Shown here piece after piece: positions 49,177-57,773 of a stretch of 64,000 bases of DNA (position 1 is its first letter; each line of letters starts with the position of its first letter). The DNA is taken from assembly GCA_964430565.1 (NCBI GenBank), contig CAYSFD010000044.1, positions 1-64,000 of the forward strand. The letters run 5' to 3'. Under the pieces are notes generated by a model. That model saw only the letters and a program-made list of their open reading frames with translations, did not search any database and was not told the DNA's origin. The translations under genes were made by a program, and so were the position numbers. The DNA comes from VBDM01 sp964430565. Its GTDB lineage: Bacteria; Pseudomonadota; Gammaproteobacteria; Burkholderiales; SG8-39.

Positions 49177-51858
49177 ATGTCTGCGCTGCCTGAATTCTCC
49201 GCTGCCGACGATCCCGATTCACTTGAAACGCAGGAGTGGCTCGACGCTCTGCAATCCGTGCTGGAGCGCGAGGGCCCGGAGCGCGCGCATTACCTGCTGG
49301 AGAAGCTCGTCGACAAGGCGCGCCGCTCAGGCGCTTACATCCCGTTCTCGCTCAACACCGCTTACCTGAACACGATTCCGGTGCACCTGGAGGAACACTC
49401 ACCGGGGAACTACGCTCTGGAGGAGCGAATCCGCTCGTTCTGCCGCTGGAACGCGATGGTCATGGTGGCAAAAGCGAACAAGTCGGACGATGAACTGGGC
49501 GGCCACATCGCGAGCTTCGCCTCGGTTGGGACGCTGTTCGGCATCGGCTTCAATCATTTCTGGCACGCGCCGCACGAAGCTCACGGGGGCGATCTCGTCT
49601 ACTTCCAGGGACATTCATCGCCGGGCATCTACGCTCGCGCTTTTCTCGAAGGCCGGCTCAGCGAAGAGCAGCTGCTGAACTTCCGCCGCGAAGTGGACGG
49701 CAGGGGCATCTCGTCCTATCCGCACCCCTGGCTGATGCCCGATTTCTGGCAGTTCCCGACCGTCTCGATGGGTCTGGGGCCGATCCAGGGCATCTATATG
49801 GCGAGGTTCTTGAAGTACCTGCACGCGCGCGGCCTCGCGAACACGGAAAACCGAAAGGTTTGGGTGTTCTGCGGGGACGGCGAGATGGACGAGCCGGAGT
49901 CGACGGGGGCGATCGGCCTTGCCGCGCGCGAAAAGCTCGACAACCTGATCTTCATCATCAACTGCAATTTACAGCGGCTCGACGGCCCTGTGCGCGGTAA
50001 CGGCAAGATCATCCAGGAGCTCGAAGCCGATTTCCGTGGCGCCGGCTGGAACGTCATCAAGCTTATCTGGGGCTCGTACTGGGATTCGTTGTTCGCACGC
50101 GACAAGGAAGGGAGGCTCTTGCGCGTGATGGAGGAGACCGTCGATGGCGAGTATCAGAATTACAAGGCCAACGACGGCGCCTACGTGCGCAAGAATTTTT
50201 TCGGCAAGGACCCGAAAGTTCTCGAGATGGTTTCGCGCATGACCGACGAGGACATCTGGCGTCTCAACCGCGGCGGCCATGACCCGCACAAGATCTACGC
50301 CGCCTACGCGGCGGCGGTAAAGCACAAGAATCAGCCCACGGTAATTCTCGCCAAGACCATCAAGGGATACGGTCTCGGCAAGCAGGGTCAGGCGAAGAAC
50401 CCGACCCACCAGTTAAAGAAGATGGACCTGGCAACCATCCGCGAGATGCGCGACCAGTTCAACGTGCCGATTTCCGACGACAAGCTCGAGGAACTGCCTT
50501 TCTATAAGCCCAAAGACGACGATCCGGTCATGGTGTACCTGCAGGCGCGGAGAAAAGCGCTGGGCGGCTACCTGCCGCAGCGCCGCCGGAAAGCCGACGG
50601 CATTCCGGTCGTGCCGCCTCTCGCGGCGTTCGACCAGCAGCTCAAAGGCTCGGAGGGGCGCGAGATCTCTACCACGATGGCGTTTGTGCGCATCCTCACT
50701 ACGCTTGTTCGCGACAAGAATCTCGGCAGGCATGTGGTTCCTATCGTCCCGGACGAAGCACGCACCTTCGGCATGGAGGGCATGTTCCGACAGTTGGCGA
50801 TCTACTCATCGGAAGGACAGAAGTACGAGCCGGTTGACCGCGAACAGGTGATGTATTACCGCGAAGACAAGGCGGGCCAGATTCTCGAAGAGGGCATCAA
50901 CGAGGCCGGTGCGTTCTCCTCCTGGATCGCCGCGGCCACTTCGTACAGCCACTCGGACCTGGTGATGGTGCCGTTCTACATTTTCTACTCGATGTTCGGC
51001 ATGCAGCGCATCGGAGATCTGGCCTGGGCTGCGGGCGATCAACGCGCGCGAGGATTTCTATTGGGCGGCACGTCCGGCCGCACGACGCTGAACGGCGAGG
51101 GGCTGCAGCACGAGGATGGGCACAGTCATGTTCTCTCTTCGGTGATTCCAAACTGCGTTTCCTATGACCCCACTTTCGCCTATGAACTCGCGGTGATCGT
51201 TCACGACGGCCTGCGCCGCATGATCGCCAATCAGGAGGACGTGTTCTATTACATCACCGTGATGAACGAGAACTACGAGCATCCCGCGCTGCCGTCGGGC
51301 GCCGAGGAAGGGATCCTGAAGGGCATGTACCTGCTTCGCGAGGGATCGAAGAACAAACAGCGGGTGCAGTTGATGGGCTCGGGGACGATCCTGCGCGAAG
51401 TTATCGCCGCGGGCGGGCTGCTCGAGTCCGACTGGGGCATTGCGGCGGACATCTGGAGCGCGACCAGCATGACCGAACTGCGACGGGAAGGGCTCGCGAT
51501 CGATCGCTGGAACATGCTGCATCCGGAAGCGAAGCCGCGCGTTCCGTACGTTACAGGGTGCCTCGAAAAACGCACCGGCCCTGTTGTCGCGGCGACCGAC
51601 TACATCAAGACCTACGCCGATCAGATCCGGCCGTACGTTCCCAGGGACCGCGTCTATCGCGTGCTCGGCACGGACGGATACGGCCGCTCGGACTCCCGCG
51701 CCAAGCTGCGTCACCTGTTCGAGGTGAATCGCTATTTTGTCGCGATCGCGGCGCTCAAGGCGCTCGCCGATCAGGGCGAGACGAAGCCCAAGGTCGTCGC
51801 TGACGCGATCAAGAAATACGGCATCGATCCCGAGAAACCCCAGCCGACCACCGTCTAG
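49177..51858 (+). CDS. aceE: Pyruvate dehydrogenase E1 component (homodimeric)
   Basis: An 893-residue thiamine-diphosphate enzyme decarboxylating pyruvate and acetylating E2. The ThDP motif is GDGEMDEPESTGAIGLAAREKLDNLIFIINCN (about 230-260); ISSYPHPWLMPDFWQFPTVSMGLGP, VILAKTIKGYGLG and HEDGHSHVLSSVIPNCVSYDPTFAYELAVI are E1p-specific. Ribosome site AGAGGGA before the ATG. First gene of aceE-aceF-lpdA-rpiA; divergent from folD. Confidence 0.97.
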   Translation: MSALPEFSAADDPDSLETQEWLDALQSVLEREGPERAHYLLEKLVDKARRSGAYIPFSLNTAYLNTIPVHLEEHSPGNYALEERIRSFCRWNAMVMVAKANKSDDELGGHIASFASVGTLFGIGFNHFWHAPHEAHGGDLVYFQGHSSPGIYARAFLEGRLSEEQLLNFRREVDGRGISSYPHPWLMPDFWQFPTVSMGLGPIQGIYMARFLKYLHARGLANTENRKVWVFCGDGEMDEPESTGAIGLAAREKLDNLIFIINCNLQRLDGPVRGNGKIIQELEADFRGAGWNVIKLIWGSYWDSLFARDKEGRLLRVMEETVDGEYQNYKANDGAYVRKNFFGKDPKVLEMVSRMTDEDIWRLNRGGHDPHKIYAAYAAAVKHKNQPTVILAKTIKGYGLGKQGQAKNPTHQLKKMDLATIREMRDQFNVPISDDKLEELPFYKPKDDDPVMVYLQARRKALGGYLPQRRRKADGIPVVPPLAAFDQQLKGSEGREISTTMAFVRILTTLVRDKNLGRHVVPIVPDEARTFGMEGMFRQLAIYSSEGQKYEPVDREQVMYYREDKAGQILEEGINEAGAFSSWIAAATSYSHSDLVMVPFYIFYSMFGMQRIGDLAWAAGDQRARGFLLGGTSGRTTLNGEGLQHEDGHSHVLSSVIPNCVSYDPTFAYELAVIVHDGLRRMIANQEDVFYYITVMNENYEHPALPSGAEEGILKGMYLLREGSKNKQRVQLMGSGTILREVIAAGGLLESDWGIAADIWSATSMTELRREGLAIDRWNMLHPEAKPRVPYVTGCLEKRTGPVVAATDYIKTYADQIRPYVPRDRVYRVLGTDGYGRSDSRAKLRHLFEVNRYFVAIAALKALADQGETKPKVVADAIKKYGIDPEKPQPTTV

Positions 51859-51917
51859 GCGAAGGGGGAGCAAAGTCGCGTGTCGGAGTCATTAACTCAT
51901 TCAGAGGACGAGGGCGA

Positions 51918-53258
51918 ATGAGTTCGCTCAAGGAAGTGCTCGTCCCCGACATCGGCGACTTCAAGAACATCGACGTCATCGAAGTCTTCGTCAAGCCGGG
52001 CGATGCCATCCGACCGGAGCAGTCGCTGATCTCGGTCGAGTCGGACAAAGCGACGATGGAGATTCCTTCGCCCGCCGCCGGCGTCGTGAGGGAGTTGCGC
52101 GTCAAAGTGGGCGACAAGGTGTCCCAGGGCAGCTTGATCCTGCTGCTCGATTCGGCGGAGAGCGCGCCGGCTGAAGCGCCAAAGCCGGCTGCTCCGTCTC
52201 TGGGCGCCATACCGGCGAAGGCTCAACCCCCTCAGCGCGCTGCGGTCACTCAGGCCCCGAGACCGGTTGCGGCAGCCCCCAGGCCTGAACCGGTGCCCCA
52301 CGCACCCGCGCCCGCTCCGGGCGTCATGGCGCACGCAAGCCCATCGGTGCGCAAGTTCGCCCGCGAGCTGGGAGTCGATCTCGCCAAAATCAAAGGCTCC
52401 GGCCCCAAAGGTCGCATCACTCAGATCGACGTCCAGGAGTTCGTCAAGGGCGTCATGAGGGGAGCGCCGGCGGTCGCGCCAGCTCCTGCCGCTCCCGTGG
52501 CGAAAGGCGGCGGGTACAGCCTGAATCTCCCCGGCTGGCCGCAGGTGGATTTCGCCAAGTTCGGGGCGATTGAGACCCGTCCGCTATCCCGCATCAGGAA
52601 ACTCTCGGGTGGATTCCTGCATCGCAACTGGGTCGGGATCCCGCACGTCACCCAGCACGACGAAGCCGATATCACCGAGCTGGAGGCCTTCCGCAAGGAA
52701 AACGCCCAGGTTGCCGAGAAACAGGGCGTCAAGCTGACCCTGCTCGCGTTTCTGGTGAAGGCTTCGGCCAACGCGCTGCGGCAGTTCCCGGATTTCAATT
52801 CATCTTTAGATCCGGCCGGCGAGAACCTGATCGTCAAGAAGTATTTCCACATCGGCGTCGCCGTGGACACGCCCGATGGGCTGGTCGTGCCGGTGATCCG
52901 CGACGCGGACGCGAAAGGCGTGTTCGATGTTGCACGGGAACTGGCTGAAATCTCCATACGCGCGCGGGAAAAGAAGCTCAAGCCGGACGAAATGCGCGGC
53001 GGCACTTTCAGCATTTCCAGCCTCGGCGGCATCGGCGGCACGGCGTTCACGCCGATCATCAATGCGCCCGAAGTCGCGATCCTGGGAGTATCGCGGTCCC
53101 AGATGCGGCCGGTATACAAGGACGGCGCTTTCGTTCCCCGGCTGATGCTGCCCTTGTCGCTCGCCTACGATCACCGCGTCATCGATGGCGCCGCAGCCGC
53201 GCGCTTCACCGCGTACCTAGCCTCGGTCCTCGCCGACATCCCCCGCACTCTCCTGTGA
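51918..53258 (+). CDS. aceF: Dihydrolipoamide acetyltransferase (PDH E2)
   Basis: A 446-residue E2 core. One lipoyl domain (1-80; lipoyl-lysine in ESDKATMEIPSP), an Ala/Pro-rich linker, a peripheral-subunit-binding domain (about 135-175; SPSVRKFARELGVDLAKIKGSGPKGRITQIDV) and the catalytic domain (about 215-446) ending with LSLAYDHRVIDGAAAARF. Many E2p proteins have two or three lipoyl domains; here there is one, with another on LpdA. It is 59 nt after aceE. Confidence 0.96.
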   Translation: MSSLKEVLVPDIGDFKNIDVIEVFVKPGDAIRPEQSLISVESDKATMEIPSPAAGVVRELRVKVGDKVSQGSLILLLDSAESAPAEAPKPAAPSLGAIPAKAQPPQRAAVTQAPRPVAAAPRPEPVPHAPAPAPGVMAHASPSVRKFARELGVDLAKIKGSGPKGRITQIDVQEFVKGVMRGAPAVAPAPAAPVAKGGGYSLNLPGWPQVDFAKFGAIETRPLSRIRKLSGGFLHRNWVGIPHVTQHDEADITELEAFRKENAQVAEKQGVKLTLLAFLVKASANALRQFPDFNSSLDPAGENLIVKKYFHIGVAVDTPDGLVVPVIRDADAKGVFDVARELAEISIRAREKKLKPDEMRGGTFSISSLGGIGGTAFTPIINAPEVAILGVSRSQMRPVYKDGAFVPRLMLPLSLAYDHRVIDGAAAARFTAYLASVLADIPRTLL

Positions 53259-53265
53259 GACATAG

Positions 53266-55020
53266 ATGGCGCAGAGTGTAGAAGTCAAGGTTCCAGACAT
53301 CGGCGATTTCAAAGACGTCGACGTCATCGAGGTTCTGGTGAAGCCCGGCGATCGGGTGGAAAAAGAAACCTCTCTGATCACGCTGGAGTCGGACAAGGCG
53401 ACAATCGAGATTCCTTCCTCGCACGCCGGTATGGTCAAGGAATTGCGGGTCAAGGTCGGCGACAAAGTCTCGCAGGGGTCGGTCATATTGAGGCTCGAGG
53501 GCGAGGACACCGTAACCTCGCCTCCAGGATCTGCTCCACCCCGGGAGAAATCGGCGCCCCCGCCGGCAAAAACTGGCTCACCGGCCGCGGCCGCATACTC
53601 CGGCTCGGCCGACCTCAACTGCGATGTGCTGGTCCTTGGCGCGGGCCCCGGAGGCTATTCGGCGGCGTTTCGCGCCGCGGATCTGGGGATGAACACCGTT
53701 CTCGTCGAGCGCTATCCGGCGCTCGGCGGGGTGTGCCTCAACGTCGGTTGCATTCCCTCCAAGGCGCTGCTGCACGTCGCCGCCGTGATGGACGAGGCGA
53801 AGCACCTGGCCGAGCACGGCGTTGCATTCGGCGATCCGGAAATCAATCTGGAAGCGCTACGCGCGTGGAAAAACAAGGTGGTTGGAAAGCTCACCGGGGG
53901 CCTTGCCGGCATGGCCAAGGCGCGCAAGGTGACGGTGCTGCAGGGTATCGGCGCGTTCGTCGGGCCCAACAACCTGACCGTCACGGCGAAAGACGCGCGC
54001 AAGGTGGTTGCGTTCAAGAGCGCAATCATCGCTGCAGGCTCGCAGTCCGCCAAGCTTTCGTTTCTGCCCGACGATCCGCGCATCGTCGATTCGACCGGAG
54101 CGCTCGAATTGCGCTCGCGGCCCAGGCGCCTGCTTGTCATCGGCGGCGGAATCATCGGGCTGGAGATGGGAACGGTCTATTCGACGCTCGGTGCACGGCT
54201 GGACGTGGTCGAGATGCTCGATACGCTGATGGCGGGCGCGGATCGCGATCTCGTCAAGGTCTGGCAAACGTTCAACGCGCGGCGGTTCGACAACGTGATG
54301 TTAAGAACCAGGGTCGCCAAGGTCGAGGCGCTGAAGGAAGGGCTGAAAGTCTCGTTCGAAGGCGAGAATGCGCCGGGCAAGCCGCAGCTCTACGACACGA
54401 TTCTCGTCTCCGTCGGACGCACTCCCAATGGCAGGAACATCGGAGCGGAGGCTGCGGGTGTTTCGGTCGATGAGCGCGGCTTTATCCCGGTCGATTCGCA
54501 GATGCGCACCAACGTCCCACACGTATTCGCCATAGGCGACATTGCCGGCCAGCCGATGCTCGCGCACAAGGCCGTGCACGAAGGGCACGTCGCCGCCGAG
54601 GCCGCCGCGGGCAAGAAAGCGTACCTCGATGCACGCGTCATTCCGTCAGTGGCCTACACCGATCCGGAGATCGCGTGGGTGGGGCTGACCGAGGAGGAGG
54701 CCAGGAAACAAGGCGTCAAATTCGGGATTGCCAAGTTTCCCTGGGCGGCATCCGGGCGCGCCATTGCCAACGGCCGCGACGAGGGTTTCACCAAGCTGAT
54801 TTTCTCCGAGGAAACGTACCGCGTCATTGGCGGAGGCATCGTCGGCGCCGGTGCGGGCGACCTGATCAGCGAGATCGCCCTGGCGATCGAAATGGGGGCC
54901 GACGCGATCGACATCGGCAAGACCATCCACCCGCACCCGACGACGAGCGAGTCGATCGGCATGGCGGCGGAGCTGTACGAGGGCGTATGCACCGACTTGC
55001 CGCCGGTACGCAAGCGTTAG
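53266..55020 (+). CDS. lpdA: Dihydrolipoyl dehydrogenase with N-terminal lipoyl domain (PDH E3)
   Basis: A 584-residue E3. The first 80 residues are a lipoyl domain (ESDKATIEIPSSH), followed by a Pro/Ala linker and the flavoprotein: FAD motif VLGAGPGGYSAAFRAADLG, redox disulfide GGVCLNVGCIPSKALLH, NAD motif LLVIGGGIIGLEMGTVY, second FAD site TNVPHVFAIGDIAG, and interface HPHPTTSES with the active His-Glu pair. Such lipoyl-E3 fusions are typical of betaproteobacterial PDH operons. It follows aceF by 7 nt. Confidence 0.97.
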   Translation: MAQSVEVKVPDIGDFKDVDVIEVLVKPGDRVEKETSLITLESDKATIEIPSSHAGMVKELRVKVGDKVSQGSVILRLEGEDTVTSPPGSAPPREKSAPPPAKTGSPAAAAYSGSADLNCDVLVLGAGPGGYSAAFRAADLGMNTVLVERYPALGGVCLNVGCIPSKALLHVAAVMDEAKHLAEHGVAFGDPEINLEALRAWKNKVVGKLTGGLAGMAKARKVTVLQGIGAFVGPNNLTVTAKDARKVVAFKSAIIAAGSQSAKLSFLPDDPRIVDSTGALELRSRPRRLLVIGGGIIGLEMGTVYSTLGARLDVVEMLDTLMAGADRDLVKVWQTFNARRFDNVMLRTRVAKVEALKEGLKVSFEGENAPGKPQLYDTILVSVGRTPNGRNIGAEAAGVSVDERGFIPVDSQMRTNVPHVFAIGDIAGQPMLAHKAVHEGHVAAEAAAGKKAYLDARVIPSVAYTDPEIAWVGLTEEEARKQGVKFGIAKFPWAASGRAIANGRDEGFTKLIFSEETYRVIGGGIVGAGAGDLISEIALAIEMGADAIDIGKTIHPHPTTSESIGMAAELYEGVCTDLPPVRKR

Positions 55021-55042
55021 ACGGAGGTCGTTCACCGTTCTC

Positions 55043-55705
55043 ATGACCCAGGACGAACTCAAACAGGCGGTCGCTCGCGAAGCGATCAAGTACATCGTCG
55101 ACGATGAAGTCGTCGGCGTCGGCAGCGGGTCCACCGCCAATTTCTTCATCGACGAGTTGGCCAAGGTGAAGAATCGCATCACCGGCGCTGTGGCAAGCTC
55201 GGAAAAAACCGCGGAACGTCTGAAGCGACACGGCATCCGGCTGTTCGATTTGAACGGCGTCAACGAACTGCCGGTCTACATCGACGGCGCGGACGAGATT
55301 ACCGAACATCTCGCCATGATCAAGGGCGGAGGCGGCGCGCTCACTCGCGAGAAAATCGTCGCGGCTGTGGCGAAGAAATTCGTCTGCGTTGCCGATGAAT
55401 CGAAGCTCGTGCCGGTGCTGGGCAAGTTTCCCCTGCCGGTGGAGGTGATTCCGATGGCCCGCGCCTACGTTGCCCGGCAGATGGTGAAGCTCGGCGGTCA
55501 CCCGAAGTTGCGCGAAGGTTTCACGACCGACAACGGCAACATCGTCATCGACCTTTGGGGGCTTTCGATCCTGAACCCCGTCGAGCTCGAGACGAGCATT
55601 AATAACATCACTGGCGTCGTGACCAACGGACTGTTCGCCCGGCGCGGGGCGGACGTGCTGTTGCTTGGTACAAGGAACGGCGTCAAAACATTGACTGCGA
55701 AATGA
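55043..55705 (+). CDS. rpiA: Ribose-5-phosphate isomerase A
   Basis: A 220-residue enzyme interconverting ribose 5-phosphate and ribulose 5-phosphate. Motifs: VGVGSGSTANFFIDEL (residues 27-42), VYIDGADEI, IKGGGGALTREKIVA (with catalytic acid/lysine), and NIVIDLWGLSILNPVELETSINNITGVVTNGLFARRGADVLLLG. Size typical. It is 22 nt after lpdA, apparently in the same transcript. Confidence 0.96.
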   Translation: MTQDELKQAVAREAIKYIVDDEVVGVGSGSTANFFIDELAKVKNRITGAVASSEKTAERLKRHGIRLFDLNGVNELPVYIDGADEITEHLAMIKGGGGALTREKIVAAVAKKFVCVADESKLVPVLGKFPLPVEVIPMARAYVARQMVKLGGHPKLREGFTTDNGNIVIDLWGLSILNPVELETSINNITGVVTNGLFARRGADVLLLGTRNGVKTLTAK

Positions 55706-55763
55706 ACGGCAGTCTTACACTGTCCGTTCGATTTCGCGGGCGACTAGCGATATTGCGCCCAGG

Positions 55764-57023
55764 TCAAGGGCGCTCGGCGGCGGGCGCTGCCATCGCCGCA
55801 TACTCGGGGCGGATATCGAAGTGCAGCCGGCGATGAGCGATGCGCAGCGCGCTTTCAGCCTCCGCGGGATTCTCCGCTCGGGCGAAGATGAACCCCAGGT
55901 AGCTCGCGCCGTCGGGAGGCGGCGCAATGATCTGGCCGGGCTCCGCCGTAATGCTCACCCCGGTGACGCCAGGCACCGACTGCGCGTCGGCCAGGCCTTT
56001 GAGCGCATGGTAAATGCCGCGCCGTGGAATCGGGATCATCATGACTCCCGCAGCGCCGCCCTCCCCGGCAACGGCAAGCGGTTCTGCCACCGCCTGGCGC
56101 AAAATCAGCTCCTCCAGGCTCATCCCCAGGGAATGGGTGAGCACCCGCCCGCATAAGCCCCCGATGGAGCGCGCCGCGACCTCCAGAATCCAGATGCCCC
56201 GGTCATTGACCCGCACTTCGGTGTGGATCGGCCCAACCGCGAGCCCGGCAACGCGGCATGCCCGCGCCACTTCCCGATGGATACGGTCCTGGAATTCCCG
56301 CGGCAGCCGAGAGGGCGTGACGTAGAGGGTTTCCTCGAAGTAGGGCCCGTTCAGGGGATCGGGCTTGTCGAACAGGGCGAGCGTGGTGAGTTCCCCTTGT
56401 TCCAGGCTGCCTTCGAGCGCGTACTCGCGTCCCGGAATGAAGTCCTCGATGATGAGCCCCAACTCCTGGGCGTCGCGGTCGGCCCGGGACTGGATCGTGC
56501 GCACCCAGTTCACTGCCTGCACCAGCGCTTTGGAATCATCGGCACGGATCACGCCGCGGCTCCCTGACAGGCGCCGCGCCTTCACTACCACGGGAAACTT
56601 CAACCCGCGAACCAGTTTCCGGGGGTCTTCGCCGGTCGGCAGGTGATGGAATTCCGGACACGGGAATTCCCGTTCCAGGAGCAGCCGGCGAAACGCCAGC
56701 TTGTCACGCACCCGGCGCACCGCGTGGGCGGGATTCCCCGGCAGGCCAAGACGCTCCGACAGCAGCGCCGCAAGCTCGACGCCCGAATCGTCCACCGCCA
56801 GCACGGCATCGAGATTGCCGCCGATCTCCCGCACAACGGTGTCGGCCGCCTGCTCCGGCCGGTCGAAATGCAGCGCCATGATGGGCGCCAGTCCCCAGGA
56901 CGGGGCGAGTTGGTGGCAGTAGTTGGCTGCAGGCACGATCTCCACGCCGAGCTTTTTCGCGGCGGCAAGAAAATCCTTGTTGCGGTAGCCGGTGGTAGGC
57001 AGCAACAGCAGGACGCGTTTCAT
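55764..57023 (-). CDS. ATP-grasp ligase, L-amino-acid-ligase-like
   Basis: A 419-residue ATP-grasp enzyme. Pre-grasp domain (1-110, VLLLLPTTGYRNKDFLAAAKKLGVEIVP), ATP-grasp core (about 110-310: KLAFRRLLLEREFPCPEFHHL, FPVVVKARRLSGSRGVIRADD, LIIEDFIPGREYALEGSL, and the magnesium/catalytic WILEVAARSIGGLCGR), and a C-terminal domain (about 325-410, GVMMIPIPRRGIYHALKGL ... GASYLGFIFARAENPAEAESALRIAH) resembling the LAL_C2 domain of L-amino acid ligases. It probably makes an amide bond from a carboxylate and an amine. Last of three genes behind the CCAEP radical SAM gene. Start ATG at 57023. Confidence 0.82.
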   Translation of the reverse strand: MKRVLLLLPTTGYRNKDFLAAAKKLGVEIVPAANYCHQLAPSWGLAPIMALHFDRPEQAADTVVREIGGNLDAVLAVDDSGVELAALLSERLGLPGNPAHAVRRVRDKLAFRRLLLEREFPCPEFHHLPTGEDPRKLVRGLKFPVVVKARRLSGSRGVIRADDSKALVQAVNWVRTIQSRADRDAQELGLIIEDFIPGREYALEGSLEQGELTTLALFDKPDPLNGPYFEETLYVTPSRLPREFQDRIHREVARACRVAGLAVGPIHTEVRVNDRGIWILEVAARSIGGLCGRVLTHSLGMSLEELILRQAVAEPLAVAGEGGAAGVMMIPIPRRGIYHALKGLADAQSVPGVTGVSITAEPGQIIAPPPDGASYLGFIFARAENPAEAESALRIAHRRLHFDIRPEYAAMAAPAAERP

Positions 57024-57048
57024 GGACAAAGTTTCCTGCGAGTGCGTG

Positions 57049-57756
57049 CTAGGGCGCGGCAGGCCGGGCCGTTCGATCCGAGTAATACTTTCCCATCGCC
57101 ACGTTGGCTTCATGCGCTTCGGTAAGTTTCTCGATGACAGCCTCCCATTTGTCACCGGGAATGGCCACATACATTTCTTCGTCCGCCAGGCCGGTAAATG
57201 TCCGGTTGCCTTTGCAACCGAGTGAGATCGATGCCTGGCCGTTGGCCATTGTCAGCGGTAGGACGGCGCAGGCAGGACGACCCAGCGCGTTCGTCACGGC
57301 GCTGCCCGCCCCCGCCTTGATGGCTGCTTCGTAAATCAGCATGGCCTGCGCCGGTTTCGCCGCGATCAGCACCACATCGGGTTTGAACCCGGCGCCGTCC
57401 ATTGGGCCGTACGCCACGGCACCGGGAGATCTGGCCAGCGTGGGGATACCGGGCACTTCCGCGGTCGCAACGTATTTGTTCTCAGCCATGAAAGCGATCG
57501 TGTCATTCAGTTCGTGCGCACGCTCCACCGGCAGTGCGATCTTGTGGGTGTAACTTCCGATCGCGCAGTTGTAATGATCGGATCGGACCGTATAAAAGCT
57601 CTGCCCGCTCATCGCTTTTTCCCAGAACATGCAACCGGCAGCCACAGGCCCGCCGTCCCAGCGCGGTACACCGGTGGGTGGCGACTCGAAAAAGCCTATG
57701 GCGATCGGTGGTTTGCTAAGTCCAAGAAGCCCCACAGATCTCGATGCTTTGCTCAC
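57049..57756 (-). CDS. DUF169-family protein
   Basis: A 235-residue protein recognised as DUF169 by KPPIAIGFFESPP, AAGCMFWEKAMSGQSFYTVRSDHYNCAIGSYTH, AVAYGPMDGAGFKPDVVLIAAKPAQAMLIYEAAI, GRPACAVLPLTMANGQASISLGCKGNRTFTGLADEEMYVAIPG. Conserved cysteines (GCMF, NCAIGS, LGCKGNR) suggest metal or redox chemistry; the family's function is not established. Start is the GTG at 57756 with AGGAG seven nt upstream. It lies between the radical SAM and ATP-grasp genes with 18- and 26-nt gaps, so the three act as one operon. Confidence 0.82.
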   Translation of the reverse strand: MSKASRSVGLLGLSKPPIAIGFFESPPTGVPRWDGGPVAAGCMFWEKAMSGQSFYTVRSDHYNCAIGSYTHKIALPVERAHELNDTIAFMAENKYVATAEVPGIPTLARSPGAVAYGPMDGAGFKPDVVLIAAKPAQAMLIYEAAIKAGAGSAVTNALGRPACAVLPLTMANGQASISLGCKGNRTFTGLADEEMYVAIPGDKWEAVIEKLTEAHEANVAMGKYYSDRTARPAAP

Positions 57757-57773
57757 GACGGTCTCCTCAGGAA

